From Gracilaria gracilis (lineage: Eukaryota > Rhodophyta > Florideophyceae > Gracilariales > Gracilariaceae), in NCBI GenBank assembly GCA_030374805.1, contig JARGSG010000197.1:434001-498000 (forward strand): 64,000 nucleotides of DNA. Reading direction: 5' to 3'. Of this stretch, positions 39,265 through 48,846 are shown one piece after another. Below the pieces are notes generated by a model. That model was not told the DNA's origin, did not search any database, and worked only from the letters and a program-made list of their open reading frames with translations. How positions within the stretch are numbered: position 1 is the first letter of the stretch; each line of letters begins with the position of its first letter. The translations under genes and the position numbers were made by a program.

Positions 39265-39382
39265 TCGTACACAAATATGAATCGTCGTACCATTTGTTCT
39301 CTCATGCACCACAAGCTGCAAGCCATACACCAAACGATAACCTATGTTTTACATTGCTCTAGATAAACAACCCACATGTTTG

Positions 39383-40060
39383 TTACGGTCTAGCTCCACC
39401 TTGCAGAGCGTTAAGACGTGCCATAAGGTCATTATCCTGCGCCTTACTAGCACCCGGCAAAGCAGTAGGCTGTCCGATGGGCGCGCTAGATCCCATCAGC
39501 CTATCTCCTACATCCAAGTTGTTTTCGTCCGCAATCTGCTGTAACAAGCCGTTGACCTGAGACTGTGGAGTGGAAGAAGAGGTAGATTCCCCGATAGCAG
39601 AATCCATGTATTTGGTTTGCAAATCCAAATCCTCACTCTGTGTGATAAACTGTTCCATAGTGTATCCAATCTGTGTAGCATCCATACTTCCCAAAGCCTG
39701 ATCCAAGTTAGCGGTGACAGCAACCATACTTTGCGACACCTGCTTCCGCACATCCTGGGCCTGCAACTTGGCGGCGACAGCCTCCAACTGACTCTGTAAC
39801 TTGAGGTACGAAAGGTGTTCATTATGGTTTCGAATAGCATTTTCGGCGTGAATTCTGGCGCCCGCGATGTTGTTTTTGGCCATGGCCTCCTTCGCTTTAC
39901 GTTTCTCAATGTCGATTTGACGCTGAGACTTGTTAGCCTGCCTTCCAATCGTCTTGGAGGTGAATCTCATCTTGAAGACGATTTCTTGAAGCGTGGGAGG
40001 CGGCGGCGCCTGCTGCACGGGCGGCGGCGGTGGCGGAGCTTTACGACTGAAAAGACCCAT
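39383..40060 (-). CDS. CHMP1: CHMP1/Did2-type ESCRT-III protein
   Basis: A 225-residue Snf7-family protein. After a short, Pro-rich head (MGLFSRKAPPPPPPVQQ) comes the basic alpha1/alpha2 core (FKMRFTSKTIGRQANKSQRQ; KAKEAMAKNNIAGARIHAEN AIR), closely matching CHMP1's A-R-I-H-A-E-N-A-I-R. Acidic helices follow (GYTMEQFITQSEDLDLQTKY), then PQSQVNGLLQQIADENNLDV, like CHMP1's T-P-Q-x-Q-V-D-x-L-x-x-x-M-A-D-E-x-G-L. The C-terminal DLMARLNALQGG is a MIT-interacting motif for Vps4. CHMP1 regulates late ESCRT-III steps in multivesicular-body formation and cytokinesis. The Pro-rich N-terminal insert is unusual. The ATG at 40060 matches family starts; the frame runs 21 codons further upstream without homology. 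Confidence 0.9.
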   Translation of the reverse strand: MGLFSRKAPPPPPPVQQAPPPPTLQEIVFKMRFTSKTIGRQANKSQRQIDIEKRKAKEAMAKNNIAGARIHAENAIRNHNEHLSYLKLQSQLEAVAAKLQAQDVRKQVSQSMVAVTANLDQALGSMDATQIGYTMEQFITQSEDLDLQTKYMDSAIGESTSSSTPQSQVNGLLQQIADENNLDVGDRLMGSSAPIGQPTALPGASKAQDNDLMARLNALQGGARP

Positions 40061-40625
40061 GTTTTCTTGTGCGTGGGATGCGGGGGACAAAACGACGAAG
40101 GTACGACAATGGGATGCGAGCACGTCAGCGCGTCGCGGTCTTAAGTTGTGTTGTAGAACGAAGCGGGTCGGTGACTAGCTAGGGAGGCAGAGATGGCGCC
40201 GCTCTTCGAGCGATTTTGTGCCAACTCGCTCCCGAGAGCACTTTTGATACGCGTCGGTCCTGGCGTACATTGCTGGCGCCTTTGTAGACGTGGAGCAGTT
40301 ACATTGCTGGAAGCCTATAACACATTTTTGGGACGGGCCGCTGACGTGGTCGCGGTGCTCGGTCTATCTCTGATCTACGAAGGTATCTGCGAAGGTATCT
40401 CCCGTATCCTCTATTCTTCACCGGCAGTTCTTTTGCCGGTCCCAGCGTATCCATATCTATCATTGCATTGTAAGACACAGGATAATTAATTGCTTCAGAT
40501 ATCTGCCCATTAACATTCCCCCCCCCCCCCGAGACATCGAAAAACCTTGTTCAACAAAAAAAGAAGAAAGCAGCGACCCCTTCTTCAAGTCCCGTCTAGT
40601 ACAACCGAACTCCGAGTCAGACGCA
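40061..40625. other. Intergenic stretch with a 13-base C run
   Basis: Between the CHMP1 start and the plastid GET3 stop, both minus strand. A homopolymer of 13 C lies at 40518-40530. No gene seen. Confidence 0.45.
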
Positions 40626-42890
40626 TCAATCCGCCTCAACAGCAGAAGAGAACAAGCTCTTCGCCATAGCCTGCAATCCGTAAGTGCCTCGAACTTCAAC
40701 ATCAAAATAGGGCACTTGGGTTAACTCAATATCCATTTCACCTCCCATACTTCTCAGTTCCGCAATACACTTGTTTTGATTCTCCATAACTCTCTTCACA
40801 AAGGATTCAGCCGCTGCCTCTCCAATCACCTGATTTATAATAAGGTTTTTGACACCAACCTCATCATGCTTCAAAGACCTTGCCAGCCGCTCGCTTTCCG
40901 CCATAGCCAACCCCGTCGCAACAGTCACTAGAGCGAACTGCGTTCGACTCTTATCTCTAACCAAATCCCTCAATTCCTCCATGTTATCTCGTAATCTTTG
41001 TATACCCTTTGAAGCCTTATCCACGACATCTTCCTTATTATCCTTCCGTCCAAGCACAGTTCTCAGCTTATCAATCGCAGAATCAAGTCGCTGCTTCAAT
41101 CGAATCACCTTTCCTAGAAAGTTATCCAGAAACTCCGGGAATCCAAGCAAACGCAGCGTATGGCCCGTGGGCGCCGTATCAACCACAACGCGATCAAAAT
41201 CCCCGAACTTCACAAGTTCCATCACCTGAGTAAGCGCTACCAATTCATCGATTCCTGGCGGAGCATTATCCAATAATCCAGCGAATTCCTCCAGCCCCAG
41301 CTTTCTCGCAATATCCACCCCAGCGCCGCGTCTTCCCTCCGCCACAAAATCGCCGGCAAGCTTCTGAAAATCCTTTATAGCACCCTCTGTGTCAATCTCC
41401 ATTGCAAACAGCTCGCCGTTCGCCTCATCAATACAAACAGGAGCCCCACCTTCAAGGGAAATCTGCAACGCGTCTGCCAGTGAATGCGCTGGGTCAGTCG
41501 ACAAAACTAGTGTCTTGAAACCCTCCGAAGCTAGTTTAACCCCTAAAGCAGCGCTGATGCTAGTTTTCCCAACCCCACCCTTGCCTCCAACAAACACAAA
41601 CTGTGACTGTGCTCCGTTCTTTGTGCGGGATTCCACGTCAAAAAAAGCGCCATAACTCTCTTGACGCGACTGTTTGAACGCTATTTCACCCAATGCGTAC
41701 AGTCCATAAACGCCGCGAACCTCAGTATCGAAGCGAGGAACAAGAGTGATGGCCAGACCAAATTCATCTGCAATACGCTCCGTCGCAAAAGCAATCTCGC
41801 GAGTCTGTCCCTTTCGAAGCTGATTCAGATAGGCTTCAACGGTGCGAGTATCAGCGGTTGGCAAAACCTGGTTCACCACAACGTGACGAACCCAAATGCC
41901 ATCATCCCACAAATGTTGTATCAATCTCTTACTTTCCTCAACCGCCAGCACGGTGGCAATGGTGACAACGACAAACTCGGCACGCGCAGGATCTCGAAAC
42001 AAATCACTGAGTTGGATCATCTTTTCGCGGTACGCCTGCACTCTTTTTGCGGCATTAGTGAGCGCCGCGTTCAAATCAGTCTTCTTTCCAACAAACATGT
42101 TTGCCACACTGCCCAGCATGGAGCGCGCGCTGTGTAACTTTTCGCGTAGAGCAAGAGCGTGCGCCAGAAACTTGTCAAGAAAGTCCGGGAAAGAAAGCAG
42201 GCGCAGCGTATGTCCAGTAGGAGCAGTATCGATGATAATACGGTCAAATGAATACTCTGGGCGGGATTCAACCAGCTCAAGTACACTGACAAGCGCCAAA
42301 AGCTCATCCGCGCCCGGCGGGATGGTATCAAGCACTGCTGAAAAGTCGGACAGTCCAAGCTTGGCTGCAAGTCGTCTCCAGGCGTCATCGCTAGCATCAG
42401 GCACCTCATTCAAGCTGGCAAGCAAATGGCGAAACTGTGCGACGGCAGCAGAGGTATCAACCTCAATGGCTCGCAAGGACAAATTGGGCACGTCCACGAC
42501 GTCGCCCGACGACAAGTCCAAGCGCAGAGCATCGCCCAGAGAGTGGGCCGGGTCGGTAGACAAAACCAGGGTGGAGAGACCGGCATTGGCAAAATGCACG
42601 GCTATAGCGGCGGCGGTGGTGGTTTTGCCCACACCTCCTTTGCCACCGACAAAGATAAAGCGACGAGAGGGCGAGGACAGCAGGTTGTCAAGAGCGGCGA
42701 CAGAGGCGGATTGGGACGGAGTGGCAGCCTGGGCGGGCGGGGTGGCGGTGGCGATGGGCAGGCGAACTGGGCGCGGGCGGCGACGTAGCGGCGGGGACGG
42801 ACGGGCGGTTGTGCGTAGGCGTGACAGGCGAGCGGATGAATTGTAGGTGATTATTGGAAGCGGGGCGACGAACGCCTGTACACGGGTCAT
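40626..42890 (-). CDS. Tandem-fused GET3/ArsA-type ATPase, plastid form
   Basis: A 754-residue protein from the ATG at 42890. It opens MTRVQAFVAPLP, then an Arg/Ser/Pro/Ala-rich, acid-free stretch to about residue 65, a plastid-type leader like that of the small membrane protein at 35395. Two ATPase halves follow, with P-loops FVGGKGGVGKTTTAAAIA (about 80-97) and FVGGKGGVGKTSISAALG (about 450-467), DPAHSLGDAL / DPAHSLADAL switches, DTAPTGHTLRLL(S/G)FP in both, and a closing RFDTEVRGVYGL / YFDVEVRGTYGL. The Met-rich insert is much weaker than in the cytosolic paralogue at 16489 and the helical subdomain resembles the chloroplast GET3 branch. A role in guiding hydrophobic or tail-anchored proteins inside the plastid is inferred. 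No CxxC zinc site is seen. The open frame extends 41 codons upstream, without leader character. Confidence 0.88.
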   Translation of the reverse strand: MTRVQAFVAPLPIITYNSSARLSRLRTTARPSPPLRRRPRPVRLPIATATPPAQAATPSQSASVAALDNLLSSPSRRFIFVGGKGGVGKTTTAAAIAVHFANAGLSTLVLSTDPAHSLGDALRLDLSSGDVVDVPNLSLRAIEVDTSAAVAQFRHLLASLNEVPDASDDAWRRLAAKLGLSDFSAVLDTIPPGADELLALVSVLELVESRPEYSFDRIIIDTAPTGHTLRLLSFPDFLDKFLAHALALREKLHSARSMLGSVANMFVGKKTDLNAALTNAAKRVQAYREKMIQLSDLFRDPARAEFVVVTIATVLAVEESKRLIQHLWDDGIWVRHVVVNQVLPTADTRTVEAYLNQLRKGQTREIAFATERIADEFGLAITLVPRFDTEVRGVYGLYALGEIAFKQSRQESYGAFFDVESRTKNGAQSQFVFVGGKGGVGKTSISAALGVKLASEGFKTLVLSTDPAHSLADALQISLEGGAPVCIDEANGELFAMEIDTEGAIKDFQKLAGDFVAEGRRGAGVDIARKLGLEEFAGLLDNAPPGIDELVALTQVMELVKFGDFDRVVVDTAPTGHTLRLLGFPEFLDNFLGKVIRLKQRLDSAIDKLRTVLGRKDNKEDVVDKASKGIQRLRDNMEELRDLVRDKSRTQFALVTVATGLAMAESERLARSLKHDEVGVKNLIINQVIGEAAAESFVKRVMENQNKCIAELRSMGGEMDIELTQVPYFDVEVRGTYGLQAMAKSLFSSAVEAD

Positions 42891-43046
42891 GACGGACGGC
42901 GGAACGGAGCGAGTAGGACGACGGAAGGAGGTGCGGCGCGGATCTAAGTACGAAGGTAGACTAGATAGATTGAGCAAGACGCGAGGGCGAGATCGAAGCG
43001 GCGGAAGATGCAAAAATGGGACAGGTTTTTATTCGTGAAGAACCGT

Positions 43047-43442
43047 TCAGCATTTGTTCAACGGTGGAACGGGCGGCATTTCATACGAGGGCGAGCGGCG
43101 GGTACTGACGCCGCCGTGGCGGACGGCGTCAATGAAGGCGCGAATCTTGCCGTGGTAGCGGCCAGGCCGCTGCCAATACACGTCCGAGATGCCCATCTGG
43201 CGCGCGCGCTGCGCAAAGACGGTGCCCACCACGGCGGCGGCCGCCACGGACGCGGTGGCGTAGCTGCCGCGGACGGCGTTGGCATCGATCATGTCGCGCA
43301 CCACCGGCTCCGTGGTGTGCGCGGCCAGCACCACGCGCGCGGCGTGTTTGTCCACCAGCTGCGCGTGCACGTGGCGGTTCGACAGCGTCAGCAGCAGCCG
43401 CAGCGTGTTCACGTCCGGCCTTCTCACCCTCACGCGCGCCAT
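43047..43442 (-). CDS. Organellar ribosomal protein uL18
   Basis: A 131-residue protein of bacterial uL18 type. LRLLLTLSNRHVHAQLVDKH at about 16-35 is the strand-rich 5S-rRNA-binding start, followed by ATASVAAAAVVGTVFAQRAR (the family's A-A-x-x-V-G-x-x-x-A-x-R-A) and the conserved end RPGRYHGKIRAFIDAVRHGG (F/Y-D-R-x-x-x-x-Y-H-G-R-V-x-A). It would join 5S rRNA in a mitochondrial or plastid large subunit. A basic start (MARVRVRRPD) is compatible with mitochondrial import, which I favour. The ATG at 43442 gives a family-length protein. It diverges from the F-box gene at 43859 across 416 GC-rich bases. Confidence 0.8.
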   Translation of the reverse strand: MARVRVRRPDVNTLRLLLTLSNRHVHAQLVDKHAARVVLAAHTTEPVVRDMIDANAVRGSYATASVAAAAVVGTVFAQRARQMGISDVYWQRPGRYHGKIRAFIDAVRHGGVSTRRSPSYEMPPVPPLNKC

Positions 43443-43858
43443 GATGATCGTGCGCGTCCCCCACGCCGCCAACACATCCGCGCCCGCGCCACCCCGCCCA
43501 TCGTCTCCATGGCGCGCGCGCGCGCGCTCTTGTGTGCGTATGAGTTGCTGGTACACGTGTCAACGTGTGCACGTGGAGCGCGCGCCACACGCGCGCGGCG
43601 CGTGGCGCACACGGCGCTGGCTTGCGGAGATACTGTACGGAGTATCTAAATGCGTAGCTCGTAGAGCTGCTATGATAGTACCCGAAGCGGAGCGCACCCA
43701 CAGCAGCCGGGCGCCCACCACGGACGACCGCCACAGCACAAAGCGAGCGCTCGGTCGTGGCGCGTTCTGCACTTGGAGCTCGGTCCCCTTCACCGCGCGC
43801 CCGCCGCCTCCTTCTTCCTCCCGCCGCCCCGTTCTTCCTCCCCCTTCTCGCGCCCGTC
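43443..43858. promoter_or_regulatory. Divergent promoter region, uL18 / F-box gene
   Basis: 416 GC-rich bases between two start codons. It has a (GC)8 run at about 43512-43528 and two ACGTG boxes close together at 43552-43577 (TACACGTGTCAACGTGTGCACGTGG). No TATA box is clear. Confidence 0.4.
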
Positions 43859-45376
43859 ATGCGCGCTTCGTCGCCCACCCTCGCGCAGCTCAGCGCCGAT
43901 GCGCAGCTGCAAATCGCGGCGCACCTCTCGCCGCGCGACCGCTTCGCGCTCGCGCAGACCAGCCACACGCTCTTCCGCACCGTGTGGCCGCCGGACGTGC
44001 GCCACCTACTCACGGCGCGCTTCCCGTTCGAGACGCGCATCGACCTCCGCGTGCAGCCGTCGCAGCCGGCGCAGCCGGCGCTCCGTCTGGTGCCGTCGCG
44101 CAGCCAACAAGCGCACCTGTCGCTCGCCGTCTCGCAAGACGGCGCGCTCATCGCCGTGCTGCCGTACGATAACCGCCTCCGCCTGCTGCACGCGCCGTCG
44201 CGCCACGTGCTTGCGGAGCTGCCCGTCACCGCGCACACCCCCGAGCTGGTGGACGTGCACAGCGCCAGAAGGGCGCCCAGCCCGCGCAGTGAGCAGCTGG
44301 TGTACGCGCAGAGCGCTGCCTTGGACGTGCCGCCCATGCTGTGCTTCTCGTCGCGCGTGCTGCTGCTCGTCACGCCGTACGCGCTCTCGCTGCTGTCGGT
44401 GCCCACCCTCAAGTGCGTCGCGCGCACGGAGCTGCGCGCCGTGCGTGCAATGATGCCGCACATTGGCCAAGGTGCCGTGGTGGGCGCGGCTGGCGCTGTG
44501 TCGCCGGACGGCCAGCTGGTTGCTTGGGTGCTGTTTGCCTCCCTGCCCGCCAACGCTTATGTGTCCATTTGGAGACGCTGTCCAGGCAGTTCTGTGTTGC
44601 AGCTGCTTTGCGTGCGTGCGGTGGCTACCGTTCGCCCGCAGAACTGGAGCACACTGGGATGGGCTCGCTGCGTGTTCTCGCCGAATGGACACCATGTATT
44701 GTTGGTTGCCAACCTCGCTGAACACCTCGTGCGTGTGATGCGAGTTGGCAACCAATTTCATCGCAAGAAGATGTGCCGATACCGTCTGGCGCTACTGGAT
44801 GTGCGCCATTTGTATCAGAGCAATGATGATAGCTGCTTCACCGTGCTGCGCCAAGTGGATGAACTGCTGGAACTCACCACCGAACAACATGGAGAGCAGC
44901 TTTCGCACGCGTTGTTGCGCATGCTCAACGACGTTGATGTGTATCCGGACGCACATTGCGAAGGAATAAGACACCGAGAACGAGGAATGGCTCTCAACTG
45001 CGTGCATACATGCCCCGCGGAAGCCACGTACAAGGCGTTGATGTTCGGTGACCGCAGTCTACACCCGTGGTTCGTCACCAAGCAACCGCAATACAGCTTC
45101 CACTTCAGTGCTAAAGGTGGCCGTGTCATCGTCACTTCGCTGCCACAGAACAACTTTGTGCACCCTTATGTCCATGACGCGCCGCCTTTGCAAGCGCAGA
45201 GCGGCCGAAAGGGCCGCTTGCACGCGTTCAAACGCATGCCGTGGCGCTCGGCTTTTGCTGCGGCTAGCGCGTTTTCGGAGAATGGTCAATGGCTCGTTGG
45301 CGGCTGTCTGTTGGACGGTGATGCGTGCTGCGTTTGCGTGAGAAACGTCACCGTTGACGAGTACTTTGGAGGTTGA
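43859..45376 (+). CDS. F-box / WD40-like protein
   Basis: A 505-residue protein. Residues about 10-50 form an F-box: LAQLSADAQLQIAAHLSPRD followed by RFALAQTSHTLFRTV, with the L-P-x-x-x-x-x-x-I-x-x-x-L pattern, the hydrophobic core and the final Trp region (VWPPDVRHLL) that contact Skp1. The rest is beta-rich and looks like a degenerate propeller: LSLAVSQDGALIAVLPYDNR near 85, AGAVSPDGQLVAWVLF near 215, ARCVFSPNGHHVLLVANL near 265 and AAASAFSENGQWLVGGCLL near 470 each show the S-x-D/N-G-x-x-V-A blade turn. I infer a substrate adaptor of an SCF ubiquitin ligase. The target cannot be read from sequence. The ATG at 43859 begins right before the F-box; the frame is open 34 codons further 5' in GC-rich promoter DNA. 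Confidence 0.7.
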   Translation: MRASSPTLAQLSADAQLQIAAHLSPRDRFALAQTSHTLFRTVWPPDVRHLLTARFPFETRIDLRVQPSQPAQPALRLVPSRSQQAHLSLAVSQDGALIAVLPYDNRLRLLHAPSRHVLAELPVTAHTPELVDVHSARRAPSPRSEQLVYAQSAALDVPPMLCFSSRVLLLVTPYALSLLSVPTLKCVARTELRAVRAMMPHIGQGAVVGAAGAVSPDGQLVAWVLFASLPANAYVSIWRRCPGSSVLQLLCVRAVATVRPQNWSTLGWARCVFSPNGHHVLLVANLAEHLVRVMRVGNQFHRKKMCRYRLALLDVRHLYQSNDDSCFTVLRQVDELLELTTEQHGEQLSHALLRMLNDVDVYPDAHCEGIRHRERGMALNCVHTCPAEATYKALMFGDRSLHPWFVTKQPQYSFHFSAKGGRVIVTSLPQNNFVHPYVHDAPPLQAQSGRKGRLHAFKRMPWRSAFAAASAFSENGQWLVGGCLLDGDACCVCVRNVTVDEYFGG

Positions 45377-48350
45377 CGGCGAGTAGAGTAAGAGCGTTGT
45401 GGTAACGTTTTACCTCTGTAGTTTCTCAATAGTGCACCACGTGAGAATTCATCTCCTTTCTGTAGATATTCGGCAGCTAAGAAAAATGTTTATTTCTATG
45501 ATACCTTTACACCATTTCGCTCAATATCACGTGTGACTGTCCCGCCAGTGCCCAACTTGCCCTGGCAATTATTAGCAGTTAGGGAATCAGTTGGACGAAT
45601 AGATCTCTGTTTCATGTGAACAAGTATCACTCTAAAATGGTCGCGAATCGCATTGGCTGTATATGATACAATGCCCAGTTACTGAATATGCGATGTGGAT
45701 GCTCAGTGGCGTTTGGCCACAACCAACAACTATCGACCGCGCGTCCTCGCGGCGTCTGCTTAGACAGAGACAACGCGCTCAGGACATATCGCCTTCTTCC
45801 TCACTGAACCGGTACATATCATACAACACGTTCAATGTGAGGGCTAGCCAAAGTGAGGACGGTAAGCGGCTTAGTCTGTACCCAATGCGTCTTGAAGGCT
45901 AAAAAATTTTGGATACAACCTTTAGCGATTAGAGGAAGCCAGGGTCTGGTTTTCCTGTGCAATACCGTTACTCCGAGTTGGGTGCCCTAAAACGTTGATA
46001 AGTTCTCAATCCACTAGCTCTCAGCCAACGCGCCAACATGAATTTCATATGTTTAACACCATCTCCTTTGGGCTTTTGGAAATATTTGCCAAAGAAGACC
46101 GATAAAAATTCACCTTCGATTGACCATCAGCGTCGTCGGCGGCAGAGGAACGAACTCTAGAGCAAGAATTCATAGCAAAGCCGTTCATCTTTCCCACGAA
46201 CATTGGTGCTCAGTATGGGAGCGGTCTACCAACGTAACAGCGCGGTGATAAAGCGCGGCAGTGGCGCAGGACAAGGTTCGCTTCCTTTGAGTTCTTCTGA
46301 TGAGATATCTTGTGTGCAAAATTTGCACGTTTAATGGGCCGATGCAACGCAGCGATGCATTTGATTGGTCCTTAGCAAATCTGATATTTCGATCATACTC
46401 GCTGTTGCCCCCTTTGCACGTGACATGTATCGCAATCACTAAAAAGAGTGCGCGCTCTCTCTCTCTCTCTTTATTATGGACGACAGCGCGAGCTCGATCG
46501 CAATAATCTTGCACGAGATTTCCCTTCTGATGAACCTGAGTTTTTGGAAGGAAGCCTCTCCAAAACCGCAGCAGAGACAGTTGCAAGCCTCAGAGTTGGT
46601 ATACCAAAAAGTAATAATCCGTCACTATGGCGGAAGATAGCCCCGTGCCGGACACGTAGATTCTCGTCTTCCACTTGCTTTTGGAAATCCAATGGCATGT
46701 GCCGTTAAAAGTAAATGAGCGCTTTCTTCATTATTATTCAGCATCGATCGCCACTCTGACAGTTGAATTTGATTCACTTCAATCGTGATGCATGATGTCG
46801 CACGACGTTCTGGGGATCGAGAGTAATGAGTTGAAGTATATGAAAGAATATTATCAGCTCTAAGTTGAATTGACGCTAAAGAAAGAGTTCCGCCAATAGG
46901 AAATTCATATACTTTGACAGGTAGTCCGCACAGAGATATGCAGGGATTGTTTACACATCTTTGGATCACTGCACAACAGCGCAGCAAGCGGGCTTAGTGT
47001 GCCAAAACAAGAATGGGAAGGCGAGCTTTCAGAATTTGCTTCCCTTTTAATCCGAAAGAAGTAGGGCTGCTTTCAAAGCGAGAGAATATAATATAATAAT
47101 AATTCTCGTAAAATCTCTCTCCAGAGAGCTCTAGTCCTTCTCTTCAATCTCGGATCGTTACTTGCCGGTTCGGAATTTGATTTGATTAGGAGCACTTGGA
47201 AGGCTACTTACCGCACGCGGACAGCTGTTTCCACATTAACTATCTTTCTCCGCGCTATAAAGGTTTCTATGATCAGATATATAGCGTGATGAAAATCTCG
47301 ATTCATTGTGCTTGAAACCCTGTCATAAACAACTTCACTCGCTCTTGGTCTCGAACTTAGTTTATGGTTTGAACTTCTTTTGTCTCGCTGCACCTCTTTG
47401 TGCCTACTTGGGAAGTAACGAATTGTGGGTCAGGAAACTATTGCGCTCTGAAGCATTTTGAAGCTGATATAGTAAGGATTCCTTCTGGAATTGAGGATCG
47501 TTGTTCTCAACTATGATAATCTGCAGTGGTAGACAGGGGGACAAGGTTCGAGGGTGGCTTGTGTCACTCCAGCATGGCAGAGTAGTCAGTCTGAACAAAC
47601 CCAGAACTGGTGACAAGCGTGCTTCATTTCAATTCACTTTCTGACCTCTACAGTTCAATGGTTTGCAGAACTGGCAAACTGGCATGTACCTATTCTATTT
47701 GTTCCAGAATGCCCAGACGCTAAGAACAAAAGAGCATTCTACATTACCGGGATTGAGCGTGAAGCAATGAGATGGACTCAAGGCCTACCTGGCTGAACCA
47801 CAGAAACAAATATATCGATCTTAAGAACACGAGAAGGGTCTTTTTGGTTATTGATGGCCATGTTCGGAGTGACTAATAGATCGTTCGCTTGAGGACAAGC
47901 GCCTTGCAAGCTGTGCGCTCCCGGTCGTAATGTGAAACAGGTGGTACACAAACGTAGAAAACGGGACTATCTTGCAGAACGCTTTCCGGGTGAAGTTGGG
48001 TTTCAATCGATTGAAATGAAGACAAACAGTTCTTGAGCAAGAAACATTGTGGCAATGCACTTCCAAAAAGCAAATGGTAGTAAGGACGTGAGCACTTTTC
48101 CTTGCTGCAAAATAGGAAGTAAAGATGTATTTGGTGAAAGCTTGTGCCGATGTTTACATGCAGAATATCTAGCATGCCATCGGTTAGCTGCGTTGACTAG
48201 GAATGCTATCGGGCTTGCTTTCTAGCTAGAAGCCGAGCATTGAAGTAGATACGGAGCGTTGGTCAAGAACAAGAATGAGTACGGTAGAAGTTCTAATCGC
48301 ACCAGTGTTTTGATGCACGACGAACACTGAAGAGGAGGAAAAAAAAGTGT
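45377..48350. other. Three-kilobase region with no supported protein gene
   Basis: The longest nearly gene-free interval in the right half. It contains a (CT)10 run at about 46456-46475. A minus-strand open frame at 46625-46987 has protein-like composition (VKVYEFPIGGTLSLASIQL) and a neighbouring frame continues to 46474, so a decayed gene is possible, but I cannot identify it. Other frames look like chance. Confidence 0.4.
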
Positions 48351-48420
48351 ACGCCGGCCGGGAATTGAACCCGGGTCTCGCCCGTGGCAGGGGCGTATGC
48401 TACCACTATACCACCGGCGT
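48351..48420 (-). tRNA. trnG-GCC: tRNA-Gly (anticodon GCC)
   Basis: 70 bases with a complete cloverleaf: acceptor ACGCCGG / CCGGCGT, short D arm with AGTGGTAGCAT, anticodon stem CGCCC / GGGCG with loop CTGCCAC, and T arm CCGGG-TTCAATT-CCCGG. The anticodon GCC reads Gly GGC/GGT codons. No intron; CCA not encoded. The first base is A paired with T, where most eukaryotic tRNA-Gly genes have a G-C pair; this is a minor oddity. Confidence 0.93.
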
Positions 48421-48846
48421 CTCTTCGATGTGTCGGAAGGGCAACGGAATTTGTATATTATAGTGACTGACTAAACGATCCTCGAAGGATATACCATATT
48501 GGGCCAATATTACGTAGACAAGTTACGTACTGGCTACTGTAGATACCAACTCTACCGTTGGTACCGTTGGTACCTGTATTATTCATCGTCATGTAATATG
48601 ATTTTCTGGATCAACAGTCAGAGACTCTGTCAGAGTAGTGTACGTGTACACGTACACGTACACGTAAGAAGGGGAAGCGTTACTGTAATTGGTATGAAAG
48701 AGGAGGCATAAGCGAAGCACTTACAGATACTTTTGATATACAGATCCGCCTAGTCGCGCTCCGCCGCTGCTCTCCTTCAGCCTTGAACGTGTGAAGCTTT
48801 GCGCCACCTTCGCGCTCGCTCCGTCTCTGTGCCGGTGGCGGAAACA
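48421..48846. promoter_or_regulatory. Upstream region of the MYND gene with a GTACAC/ACGT array
   Basis: At 48639-48666 a run of TGTACGTGTACACGTACACG and ACGTA forms a self-complementary repeat of the 6-base unit TACACG, about 185 bases before the MYND start codon. A related run (GTACGTGTACGTGTAC) lies about 210 bases before the LEO1 start. It may be a promoter element; no other gene is seen here. Confidence 0.35.

Noticed and set aside
43129-44553. A 474-codon minus-strand frame spanning uL18 and the F-box gene
   Set aside because: Arg/Ala/Gly-rich, typical of antisense reading of GC-rich codons; it overlaps two well-supported genes.
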